Notes under the pieces: model-generated
Database searches by the model: none
Told to the model about the DNA's origin: nothing
What the model saw: only the letters and a program-made list of their open reading frames with translations
Shown: piece after piece, positions 47,791 through 55,897 of the stretch
Numbering within the stretch: position 1 is the stretch's first letter
Layout: each line of letters begins with the position of its first letter
NCBI RefSeq assembly: GCF_028752835.1
Contig: NZ_CP087952.1
Location: 3,842,501-3,906,500 of the forward strand
Reading direction: 5' to 3'
Length of the DNA stretch: 64,000 nt
Origin: Desulfosarcina sp. BuS5
Lineage (GTDB): Bacteria; Desulfobacterota; Desulfobacteria; Desulfobacterales; BuS5
Made by a program: the position numbers and the translations under genes

Positions 47791-49708
47791 CCTAAATTGA
47801 GCGGTTTTAAGATCGAATCGTATTCTATAATGTAAAACATTCCACTTGAGCATCGTTTTTAAGCCAAAATATTTTTTTCGGTAAACGGATGGCGTATTAT
47901 TTCAGCAAGACTTGAAAAAATTCGAAAATTGCAACAATCAGGCACTTTTTTTTGAATTTAGCGGCATTCATGCTAAATTTTGAGTATAGCTCACCATAGG
48001 TTGTTCAATTATTATTGTATATTGGAAATGGAGAAATGAATTTTAAATCAGGATGGGAGATGGATTCTGGCAATTGGCCCATAGTTTATCAAACTTAATG
48101 GCTTGCATAACAGATTGAGATAGCTTTAAAGTGATCATATGACTTTTTTTTACAATTTTAGCTCCTATATCGACTATCTTGCGGCGTACAGATGTGGCAT
48201 AACTTCTTATAGGTATTACTTCTGCTGTCACGTCTTCTTTGAAGGTTTCAAACAGGAAAAAAGAAATCAGCATGCAGTAGTAAAATGCGGAATTTGGACC
48301 AAATTTTTTAAAGGGTAATTGCTCGAAATCAAAATCTTTGAATCCTCGATGAGCAAGTTCATCTGCGCCACACTGATGATAGCTGTTGATAATCGCCTCG
48401 GGGATGAGCCAGTACTGCCGTCTCTCTTCGGTGCAATTTTTCAGCACTTTATCATTAATACCGATATTGGTAAGAATGACATTGTCCGGGCGGGCAAAAT
48501 CAAGCAGTATTTGTTTACCTTCATAAAGACAGCGAGTGTAAAATGTCCGATAAAAACGTTTCCATTTGTCGCACCGAAAACCGAACTCTAAAAATGACCA
48601 CGTCTGCTCTTTGATATTATATGAGTCCCAATCGGAATTTGCCGCATTGCTGGCCTGTTGTTTGACCCCAGCATACATTTTCCCACTGGCAATAAATCCA
48701 ATATTGAGTTCATCAAAGGCTGCAAAATTTTTTTTGTCAAAAAAGCCACTATCGCAACGCAGGATTATCGTTACAGTTTTACTGTAGTCGCTACGAATAA
48801 GATTCACCAGGCCAATTATCATGTTGACAACGGTATCGCCAAAGTTGCCATTTTTGCTTCCGCCCCTGAAGATGGCATCAACAATTTTGCCGTTCCAGAT
48901 GATCTGTAGGGGATGAAACCCTTTCTTTTTTTTGTAGGTGGGCTGAACACCTTGTCGTTTTTTGGCGTCATCATTGTCCATCACCATCGAATCAATATAT
49001 AGTACTATTTCATCGGGCTTTATGATGTTTAAGCGCCAAATAAACATCGTACGAAGCACCCAGCGGAAGTGATTGGCAAACCACCAACCAAAAGTTTGAA
49101 AAAATCGCTTAATCATGTGAGATGATGCCATCTGTGAAGTTGTTGTTTCTATTGCACCTGCATAACCTTTGTCATTTTTTAATTGATCAAAGTATGTCAA
49201 ATGGCGAGATGTTCCATCAAAAAAGAAACAAAAAATTTGCTTGAACAAAATCCAAACGGAGAGTCCTTTAGAGCTTTTACGCATAAATCCAAATTTCGTA
49301 TTCAGAATGTCCAAAATACCAGTCATCTCAAGATAGCGGCTAAACAATACCAAGCCTCCCCTGCCAGTAATAGTGTCAGTCGTCGTATCAATTTTGTTTA
49401 TTCTTTGTGAACTGCGGGCTTTTTTCATGTTAATTTCTCTTCAATTATGAATTAAATTCATTCTCCAGTATTTGATACAACAATATATCACAAAAGAAAA
49501 AAAGTGCAAGCCTAAAATATAAAATTTAGCTTAATTTTCAGTGAGTTGCCAGGAAGTAATTTAAAAATAATTGCACTATATGGGAAAAAAATTACATCAC
49601 CCGTTGGGTGAATAAAAAAATGAACTTAATAAATTGATAACTTTTTGATAATTAAGACTTTTATGGAAAAATTATCTCTCATTGATGTTGGAAATCGCTC
49701 AACTTAGG
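47791..49708 (-). mobile_element. IS1380-family insertion sequence, 1918 bp
   Basis: Ends CCTAAATTGAGCG and near-complement (one mismatch), beginning with CC as usual for IS1380. A 5-bp direct repeat TTATA (47786-47790, 49709-49713) flanks it. About 250 bp of non-coding sequence lies on each side of the transposase gene. Confidence 0.88.
48043..49428 (-). CDS. IS1380-family transposase
   Basis: The 461-residue DDE transposase has GRGGLVLFSRYLEMTGI near the start, first Asp in IVLYIDSMVMDNDDAKKRQGV, second in ILRCDSGFFDKKNFAA, and the C-terminal YHQCGADELAHRGFKDFDFE with the Glu. Length and motif order match IS1380. The gene is intact. Confidence 0.9.
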   Translation of the reverse strand: MKKARSSQRINKIDTTTDTITGRGGLVLFSRYLEMTGILDILNTKFGFMRKSSKGLSVWILFKQIFCFFFDGTSRHLTYFDQLKNDKGYAGAIETTTSQMASSHMIKRFFQTFGWWFANHFRWVLRTMFIWRLNIIKPDEIVLYIDSMVMDNDDAKKRQGVQPTYKKKKGFHPLQIIWNGKIVDAIFRGGSKNGNFGDTVVNMIIGLVNLIRSDYSKTVTIILRCDSGFFDKKNFAAFDELNIGFIASGKMYAGVKQQASNAANSDWDSYNIKEQTWSFLEFGFRCDKWKRFYRTFYTRCLYEGKQILLDFARPDNVILTNIGINDKVLKNCTEERRQYWLIPEAIINSYHQCGADELAHRGFKDFDFEQLPFKKFGPNSAFYYCMLISFFLFETFKEDVTAEVIPIRSYATSVRRKIVDIGAKIVKKSHMITLKLSQSVMQAIKFDKLWANCQNPSPILI

Positions 49709-50075
49709 TTATAAACTGTTTTCCGGCAAAAAAAGATTGACAATAAAAGGGTATCGAGCGTTTGTGGAAAAAGGTATAAGCGCAGGTAAACGGCAGGATC
49801 TTACCGGTGGTGGATTATTAAGGAGTATAGGTGGCTGGTCAGTTCTCAAAGATTTTCGCAAAGCAGGCATACGTGTTAAGGGAGATGAACGCATTTTAGG
49901 TGACAGTGATTTTGTTGAAAATGTTTTAAAGGCCGCCGAAGAAGAATTTGAGCAGAAATATGAATTAAGAGCCAAAGGTTATGATTTCAATCGGGTAATA
50001 CAGCGGGTTGCCGAAGTGATGGGCATGGAGATTGAGCAGGTAACGGCTTTCGGGAAATCACCGCCAACAGTTAAA

Positions 50076-50203
50076 AAGGGTGTTGCAAAGATTGCTATTA
50101 TCGGTAGTTAAAACAAATAGTTACGCCATAATGGAAAAATGGGATTTTTCTATGTTAACTAATTGATTTTATTATCAAAGTTTTTTTACTTTGCAACACC
50201 CTT
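50076..50203 (+). mobile_element. 128-bp MITE in RAYT copy 12
   Basis: Same ends; target duplication TTAAA (50071-50075, 50204-50208). The insertion site in the transposase gene is identical to that in copy 13. Confidence 0.93.
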
Positions 50204-50428
50204 TTAAAGCGCGAAGTCTTTTATGTTTTTGGGCTCATCGAAAGCTCGGCATGACAACCATTGAAATTGGAAAAAAGCTGAATATATGCCAATCAGCGGT
50301 AAGTCGTTCATCCATAAGAGGTGAAAAAATTGAAAGAGAAAACAGATTTGAGTTGATAGGGTAAAAACGCATAATATCATAGACGTCCCCATGCCTGCCC
50401 CATGTAAGATAAAAGCAAATGCTGGGAT

Positions 50429-50716
50429 TTATTTATTAGCTTGTACAAGTTTTAGATCTATTCTGCTATTTACAGCCGCAGCATATCTGATTACACTTTT
50501 GAGGCTGGGTAAAGGTTTACCCGATTCTATCCTGGCAACAACAGATTGGGTTGTTCCCATACGTTCTGCGATCTGTTTTTGAGTCAGGTTTGCCTTTGTT
50601 CTGGCCTGGATAAGCGCCTTTGCAACAGTAAATTCATCTTCAAGTTTCATATAGGCTTTTCTATATTCAGGATCACTTAGCAATTTTTTATGCTTATCTT
50701 GTAATCTTTTACCCAT
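50429..50716 (-). CDS. HigA/XRE-type antitoxin
   Basis: The 95-residue protein contains a helix-turn-helix XRE domain (NLTQKQIAERMGTTQSVVARIESG, residues ~45-68) and SLKSVIRYAAAVNSRIDLKL. Its ATG at 50716 lies inside the end of the toxin gene (8-nt overlap). The toxin-first order is typical of HigBA. It probably represses its own promoter. Confidence 0.87.
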   Translation of the reverse strand: MGKRLQDKHKKLLSDPEYRKAYMKLEDEFTVAKALIQARTKANLTQKQIAERMGTTQSVVARIESGKPLPSLKSVIRYAAAVNSRIDLKLVQANK

Positions 50717-51044
50717 GATCAAATTCCTTCATTCTTTGCAGAGCAAGTTCTATTTCCCGTTTTGGGGTTTTGCGTGTCTTTTTGACAAAAGTTCTGAGAA
50801 TAACGACACGTTTTCCTGTTATAGTAGTATAGAGCAATCTGGCAAGTTTTTCTTTAGCTTTGGCACGTATTTCCCAAATCTTGTCATGTACGTGCCGAAC
50901 ATAAGGCTCTTTAACAGACAAAAGTCCAACTTGTTCAATCAATTGTGAAATTCGGATAATTTTCGCTTTAATTTCTGTTGGAAGTTGGTCGAACTCAGCC
51001 TCGGCAGTGTCATTAAGAAATTCTACCTTCCATTCCGTATCCAT
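50709..51044 (-). CDS. HigB/RelE-type toxin
   Basis: The 111-residue protein of the phage-derived Gp49-like/HigB family has VKEPYVRHVHDKIWEIRAKA, ARLLYTTITGKRVVILRTFV and KKTRKTPKREIELAL. The KIWELR and HGFxKKTxKTP blocks are the family hallmark (here FVKKTRKTP). Such toxins cleave ribosome-bound mRNA. Confidence 0.87.
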   Translation of the reverse strand: MDTEWKVEFLNDTAEAEFDQLPTEIKAKIIRISQLIEQVGLLSVKEPYVRHVHDKIWEIRAKAKEKLARLLYTTITGKRVVILRTFVKKTRKTPKREIELALQRMKEFDHG

Positions 51045-51201
51045 AATAATTTATAGCAATTTTGCTATTTATTGTCAAGAAAAGAATTGGAGACGTTATG
51101 TTAACATTTTAACTTGAACGGGCTTGCTACCCATGGGGAAGTATAGGGACATCTATGATATTATGCTTTACTTAGAAATAATTATATGATACATCTTAAA
51201 C

Positions 51202-52341
51202 ATGGCACGAAAAGCGAGAATAGATGCACCTGGAGCACTGCATCATATAATTGTCAGGGGGATAGAACGTAAGAAAATTTTCAGATCAGATTATGATCGG
51301 AAAAACTTTTTAAGTCGGCTCAATAATTTGATTCCTGAAACACAAACCGAGTGTTTTGCATGGGTATTGATTCCAAACCACGTCCACTTATTATTAAAAA
51401 CCGGATTGATTCCGGTTTCTGTGTTAATGAGTCGTTTGCTCACCGGATACGCGGTATGGTTCAATAAGAAATACCGTCGCCACGGTCAACTTTTTTAAAA
51501 CAGGTACAAGTCAATTTTATGCCAGGAAGATATATATCTAAAGGAATTGGTGCGTTATATCCACTTAAACCCGTTGAGGGCGGGTCTTGTGGAAGATATG
51601 AAAAAAAGCCTGGATAAATATAAGTGGTGCGGTCACAGTGTTCTGATGAATAAAGCCAGTGAGGAATGGCAGAATATCGATTATGTTTATAAACAGTTTT
51701 CCGGCAAAAAAAATTGGCAATAAAAGGGTATCGAGCGTTTATTAAAAAAGGTATAAGCGCAGGTAAACGGCAGGATCTTACCGGTGGTGGATTATTAAGG
51801 AGTATAGGCGGCTGGTCGGTTCTCAAAGATTTTCGCAAAGCAGGCATACGTGTTAAGGGAGATGAACGCATTTTAGGTGACAGTGATTTTGTTGAAAATG
51901 TTTTAAAGGCCGCCGAAGAAGAATTTGAGCAGAAATATGAATTAAGAGCCAAAGGTTATGATTTCAATCGGGTAATACAGCGGGTTGCCGAAGTGATGGG
52001 CATGGAGATTGAGCAGGTAACGGCTTTCGGGAAATCACCGCCAACAGTTAAAAAGGGTGTTGCAAAGATTGCTATTATCGGTAGTTAAAACAAATAGTTA
52101 CGCCATAATGGAAAAATGGGGTTTTTCTGGGTTAACTAATTGATTTTATTATCAAAGTTTTTTTACTTTGCAACACCCTTTTAAAGCGCGAAGTCTTTTA
52201 TGTTTTTGGGCTCATCGAAAGCTCGGCATGACAACCATTGAAATTGGAAAAAAGCTGAATATATGCCAATCAGCGGTAAGTTGTTCATCCATAAGAGGTG
52301 AAAAAATTGAAAGAGAAAACAGATTTGAGTTGATAGGGTAA
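51202..52341 (+). pseudogene. RAYT-like transposase gene of copy 13 (multiple lesions)
   Basis: A CAA-to-TAA stop at 51496-51498 ends the frame after 98 residues. A 3-bp insertion in the run before KSLDK, a frameshift before LAIKGYRAF and the MITE at 52053 add further damage. Confidence 0.88.
52053..52180 (+). mobile_element. 128-bp MITE in RAYT copy 13
   Basis: Same ends; target duplication TTAAA (52048-52052, 52181-52185). Nearly identical to the copy at 50076. Confidence 0.93.
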
Positions 52342-52478
52342 AAACGCATAATATCATAGACGTCCCCATACCTGCTCATGCGCCTTCCTCCCTTTGGCAT
52401 TGTGCCAAATTTTAAAATCAGTTAATTATCTGAAAATCTATCGTAGAGGTTTAAAATTGTAAGTGCAAAGTTTTAAAA

Positions 52479-52925
52479 TCAGAGATAATCTATTTTAATA
52501 CCTTCACGAATTAAAAGTGCGGCTGTAACACCTGTAACTTTCCCGGCTTCCGTGTCACAAGCTGTTTTAGAGTGCGCCTGCGCTCTGCTGCCGGATCCTC
52601 ATGACGGGCTTTTATCTTTTAATATGCAACGCTCTATTCCGTTTTCCTTAAACATTTTTAAAGCAGCATATGCGCCGCCTATAAAAGCTTTTGTATTATC
52701 TGTGCCATGAATATTGATTACTTCTGCATTGCCGTCAAGAACATCAAAGCCATCACCGCCTGTAATTCGGGACGGCTTTCTGGGCACTGATAATCCACCC
52801 AACACTTCAGGGCAGACAGGTAAGACCGATTCCTTTTTTGATAACTCAAAAATAAAATTATTTCTTTTATTTTGTCCGTCATATCTGCAATTGCATCCAA
52901 GAAGGCAGGCGCTTACGGCTATCAT
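52479..52925 (-). CDS. DUF523 protein with in-frame TGA at the conserved Cys (candidate selenoprotein)
   Basis: The first 108 codons read as a normal DUF523 protein (VSACLLGCNCRYDG, PVCPEVLGGLSVPR, ILKDKSPS). A TGA at 52599-52601 falls exactly where the family has Cys in SPSCG. The same frame continues for 39 more codons with the expected family end (GKVTGVTAALLIREGIKI) to a TGA at 52479. Downstream of the first TGA an imperfect hairpin (AGAG-C-GC, loop AGGC, GC-A-CTCT) starts 12 nt later. This is the pattern of a selenocysteine codon; a simple nonsense mutation of Cys is the alternative. Its ATG overlaps the bamD stop by 4 nt. The function of DUF523 is unknown. Confidence 0.75.
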
Positions 52926-53587
52926 AGGGTTTTATTCTTTTTCTCTTTAAGGATGTCTTCACAGAGAATAATATATTGTAAAGCCTGCCAGTTGACACCA
53001 AGATCAGGATAATTGGAAATCACCGCTTTGAAACGGTAAAGCGCAGCCTTGTACTGCTTGGTCTTAAAGTAAAAACGACCCACATAGAGTTCGTGTTCGG
53101 CAAGGCTCCTCAAACATTTTCTTATATACGCTTCGGATTGCCTCGAATATCTGTTTGCAGGAAACTGTTTTATCAATCTGTTGAAAGCATGTAAAGCATT
53201 CCTGGCAGGTGTCTGGTCCCTGTCTATTGTATCAATCCGATCATAATAACAGCGCGCGATCCGGTACAAGACATAAGGAATTTTTTCATTACGCGGATGA
53301 AGGCTTTCAAACTGCTCATATGCCAGCACAGCTTCTTCATATTCTTTTAATTTGTAGTGAGAATCAGCTATTTTAATTTCAGCAAGAACAGCTAATTTGC
53401 TGAATGGATACCAGTCTTTCAGCTTTTCAAAGTGTTCAACCGCATAACTATAGTTGCCTTTATTGAATTCCTTCATACCGAGATCTGCAAGCTCCTGGGC
53501 GCTTTTTTCTTTTTTGGGTGAAGAAAACAGTGCGCAGCCCGAACATATGAATAGAGAAAGAAGGCAGAGTATTATGATTTGTTTCAT
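52922..53587 (-). CDS. bamD: BamD, outer-membrane assembly lipoprotein
   Basis: The 221-residue protein starts at ATG 53587 and has a lipoprotein signal peptide (IIILCLLSLFICSGC, lipobox Cys17). TPR-like repeats follow (AQELADLGMKEFNKGNYSYA, ...YAVEHFEKLKDWYPFS, ...EEAVLAYEQFESLHP). BamD anchors to the inner leaflet of the outer membrane and works with BamA to insert beta-barrel proteins, so the host is Gram-negative. It lies 22 nt after trxB and is coupled to the DUF523 gene. Confidence 0.88.
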   Translation of the reverse strand: MKQIIILCLLSLFICSGCALFSSPKKEKSAQELADLGMKEFNKGNYSYAVEHFEKLKDWYPFSKLAVLAEIKIADSHYKLKEYEEAVLAYEQFESLHPRNEKIPYVLYRIARCYYDRIDTIDRDQTPARNALHAFNRLIKQFPANRYSRQSEAYIRKCLRSLAEHELYVGRFYFKTKQYKAALYRFKAVISNYPDLGVNWQALQYIILCEDILKEKKNKTL

Positions 53588-53609
53588 CTGGATAACTATC
53601 TGAATTAAT

Positions 53610-54536
53610 TTATAAATTTCCAATATAATGTTCCGCTGAAACTGCGGCAATCGCCGCATCGCCTATTGCTGTTGCAATTTGACGCAGAGGTGTTCTGCGC
53701 CCGTCACCTGCGGCAAAAACTCCCGGTACGGAGGTTTCCATTCTCTCATTCACGATAATAAAGCCATACTCATCAACCTTAATATCATCGCCAAGAAAAC
53801 CGGAATCAGGCTGGATGCCAACCCACATAAAACAACCGTCTACAGCAAGGTCACTGGTATCTCCCGTTTTAACATTCTTTATCGTAATATTGGTAACGCC
53901 GGTTTTGCCACCATTAATACCTGTTAATACCGAGTCCCAAACAATCTCGATTTTATCATTTGCAAAAGCCCGTTCCTGCAGTATTTTGGAAGCGCGCAAT
54001 TCATTCCTGCGATGTATAAGAAAAACTTTTTTTGCAAATTTTGTTAAAAAGATACTTTCCTGAACGGCGGTATCCCCGCCGCCGACTGCCGCCACAACTG
54101 CACCGCTGAAAAAAGGACCGTCACATGTTGCGCAAGAGGAGACACCCTTGCCGTAAAAATCATCTTCGCCGGGAACACCCAATGTTCTCGGGGAAGCGCC
54201 TGTGGCTATAATAATGGTATGGGCGCTGATTGTTCTGTCACCCAATTCGATCTTCTTGACCTTGTTCGAGCAATCCAGTGAAAGAACCTCTTCTGTTTCA
54301 ATTTCAAGGCCGAACCGTTTAGCCTGCTCACTCATTCTGCCGGTAAGGTCGATGCCGCTGATTCCTTCAGGAAAGCCGGGATAGTTTTCAATCCAGTCAG
54401 TGATAATAATTTGTCCGCCCGTTACTGATTTTTCCAGCAGAATAACATTAAGCCGTGCCCGTGCTGCATATAGACCCGCGGTAAGACCTGCCGGCCCTCC
54501 TCCAATGATAACCAGATCGTAATCTACGTTCCGCAT
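53610..54536 (-). CDS. trxB: Thioredoxin reductase
   Basis: The 308-residue FAD/NADPH enzyme has an FAD-binding IIGGGPAGLTAGLYAARA near the start, the redox-active CATCDGPFF near residue 136, an NADPH-binding GGGDTAVQES, and GVFAAGDGRRTPLRQIATAIGDAA at the end. It reduces the thioredoxin encoded immediately upstream (54546). Start 54536 is preferred over 54545. No anomaly seen. Confidence 0.95.
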   Translation of the reverse strand: MRNVDYDLVIIGGGPAGLTAGLYAARARLNVILLEKSVTGGQIIITDWIENYPGFPEGISGIDLTGRMSEQAKRFGLEIETEEVLSLDCSNKVKKIELGDRTISAHTIIIATGASPRTLGVPGEDDFYGKGVSSCATCDGPFFSGAVVAAVGGGDTAVQESIFLTKFAKKVFLIHRRNELRASKILQERAFANDKIEIVWDSVLTGINGGKTGVTNITIKNVKTGDTSDLAVDGCFMWVGIQPDSGFLGDDIKVDEYGFIIVNERMETSVPGVFAAGDGRRTPLRQIATAIGDAAIAAVSAEHYIGNL

Positions 54537-54545
54537 ACAAAACAC

Positions 54546-54872
54546 CTATGAAATTTTATTAATTATCTCTTCAAGTTTTGATTTCCCAACAAGCCCTACA
54601 ACCTGATCCGCTACAGCTCCGTCTTTAAAAAAGATAAGAGTCGGTATGGATCTTATAGCATATTTACTTGGAGTCGCGGGATTATCATCCACATTGCACT
54701 TGGTAAATTTTATCTTATTACCCAGGGAACCGGACAGCTCTTCAATAATGGGACCAATAGCTTTACATGGACCGCACCAAGGAGCCCAAAAATCTACCAT
54801 AACAGGGCCGTCTGCTTTTAACACTTCCGCTTCAAAATTGCTGTCATTAATTTCCAAAACATCTTCTGCCAT
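54546..54872 (-). CDS. trxA: Thioredoxin
   Basis: The 108-residue protein carries the active site FWAPWCGPCKA near residue 32 and the cis-Pro in RSIPTLIFFKDG. It is the first gene of the operon trxA-trxB-bamD-DUF523, with a promoter at 54930-54957. Confidence 0.95.
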   Translation of the reverse strand: MAEDVLEINDSNFEAEVLKADGPVMVDFWAPWCGPCKAIGPIIEELSGSLGNKIKFTKCNVDDNPATPSKYAIRSIPTLIFFKDGAVADQVVGLVGKSKLEEIINKIS

Positions 54873-54929
54873 AATATTCCACCTTTCAATTTTTATTTAT
54901 CCCATATTTTTACTGCACTTTTAAAAAAA

Positions 54930-54957
54930 ATATAATAGGATGGTTAAATATTGTCAA
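54930..54957 (-). promoter_or_regulatory. Sigma-70-type promoter for the trxA operon
   Basis: Read on the minus strand, TTGACA (54952-54957) is followed after 16 nt by TTATAT (54930-54935), ~58 nt before the trxA ATG. Both boxes are close to consensus. The remaining DNA up to 55230 holds a solitary GGGGAC motif and no gene. Confidence 0.6.
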
Positions 54958-55230
54958 CTTTATAAATTGACACGGTTAATTTCGGGGACACCTTACTAAT
55001 TTTTAACTTGGAGTCAATGCGGGATATGTAGAGTTTCAGACAATTAATATAGAGGGGAAATCCGAGGGAGTCGTACAGGCTTTATTTGGTGAGTGTTAAA
55101 CGGCAATAGTATATAGATTTCCACATAAATAATTTCACTGCAGTTACTTGTTTTCGCCCAAAAATAACGCTTGTATGTACCATAAGACGTGCTATATAAT
55201 GTACTAAATATATACTTAATGAGGTGCAAC

Positions 55231-55512
55231 ATGCAAAAACTAAAAATTAATCAAGACATCAGATCCCTTTCAGAAGTCAGGAATGGCATGACAAATTTCA
55301 TAAAGCAAGTTCACGATACTAAAAGACCGGTGATAATTATACAGCACGGTAAAGGCGTAGCGGTGCTTTTAGCTGTAAATGAATTTGAAGCCATGCAAGA
55401 AAAAATCGAGCTTCTATCAGATATTCAAACTTCTCTCAACCAACTGGGAAAAGGAGAAGGAATAAGCCATAAAGATGCAAAAGAGAAAGTACTCAAGCGA
55501 GTTCTAAAATAA
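55231..55512 (+). CDS. Phd/YefM-type antitoxin
   Basis: The 93-residue protein reads MQKLKINQDIRSLSEVRNGM with FIKQVHDTKRPVIIIQHGKG and AVLLAVNEFEAM, the Phd/YefM fold. Start 55231 has GAGG 8 nt upstream. It precedes a ParE-type toxin whose frame overlaps its stop. Confidence 0.87.
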   Translation: MQKLKINQDIRSLSEVRNGMTNFIKQVHDTKRPVIIIQHGKGVAVLLAVNEFEAMQEKIELLSDIQTSLNQLGKGEGISHKDAKEKVLKRVLK

Positions 55513-55805
55513 AAATAATCTGGTCTCCTCTTGCTGTCGATCGAGCATCAGAAATCGCCGATTACATTGCCCAAGATAAACCATCAGCGGCAGAAAAATG
55601 GATTGATACAGTATTTTCTAAAGTTGCGCAACTAAACTCGTCTCCTGAAATCGGCCGAATTGTACCTGAAATTAATGATAGCCAATTTAAAGAACTGATT
55701 TACGGCAATTACCGCATCCTTTATCGTATAGAAAAGGAACAAATATCTATTCTTACGATTCGTCATGGCTGCCAAATACTACCAATAAATGAAATTATGG
55801 CATAA
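55509..55805 (+). CDS. ParE/RelE-type toxin without a canonical start codon
   Basis: An open frame directly after the antitoxin reads IKIIWSPLAVDRASEIADYI, then GRIVPEINDSQFKELIYGNY, then RILYRI and ILTIRHGCQILP, a complete ParE-family toxin of ~98 residues. Where the family has its initial Met (before KIIW) this gene has ATA at 55509-55511, overlapping the antitoxin stop, and no ATG, GTG or TTG lies in frame upstream before a stop. It is either started at a rare ATA by coupling or silenced by an ATG-to-ATA mutation. Confidence 0.75.
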   Translation: MKIIWSPLAVDRASEIADYIAQDKPSAAEKWIDTVFSKVAQLNSSPEIGRIVPEINDSQFKELIYGNYRILYRIEKEQISILTIRHGCQILPINEIMA

Positions 55806-55897
55806 CAATGGGATGGAAGAGGATCCCATGTCTGTTGTTGATAAAATAATCGACAAGGAATAGAAAAATGTCCCCGGCAGTTTCCTTAGCGGTTTTA

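Larger units (their letters stand above)
47304..50364 (+). pseudogene. RAYT-like transposase gene of copy 12 (multiply interrupted)
   Basis: Coding pieces are 47304-47790, 49714-50075 and 50209-50364. The start codon is CTG instead of ATG. Variants include QTGCFAW, RRYGQ and NKTSEEW. Confidence 0.88.
46982..50401 (+). mobile_element. RAYT-like element copy 12 with three nested insertions
   Basis: The canonical left end and right end (CATGCCTGCCCC) are 3.4 kb apart because three unrelated elements have inserted: a 245-bp MITE in the leader, an IS1380 element in the gene and a 128-bp MITE near the gene end. Confidence 0.9.
51135..52377 (+). mobile_element. RAYT-like element copy 13, degenerate
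   Basis: Left end GGGGAAGTATAGGGACATC and right end CATACCTGCTC are both altered. It contains the 128-bp MITE at the same site as copy 12. Confidence 0.88.

Noticed and set aside
18737..51134. Integron-type cassette array
   Set aside because: The gaps between RAYT copies hold TA pairs on one strand, but there is no integrase gene and no attC-like sites; the joints are transposon ends.
17332..52377. The whole repeat array as an assembly artefact
   Set aside because: Copies differ at many bases, have different flanks and carry different secondary insertions with proper duplications, so most must be real. Individual joints, especially 23490-27669, remain uncertain.
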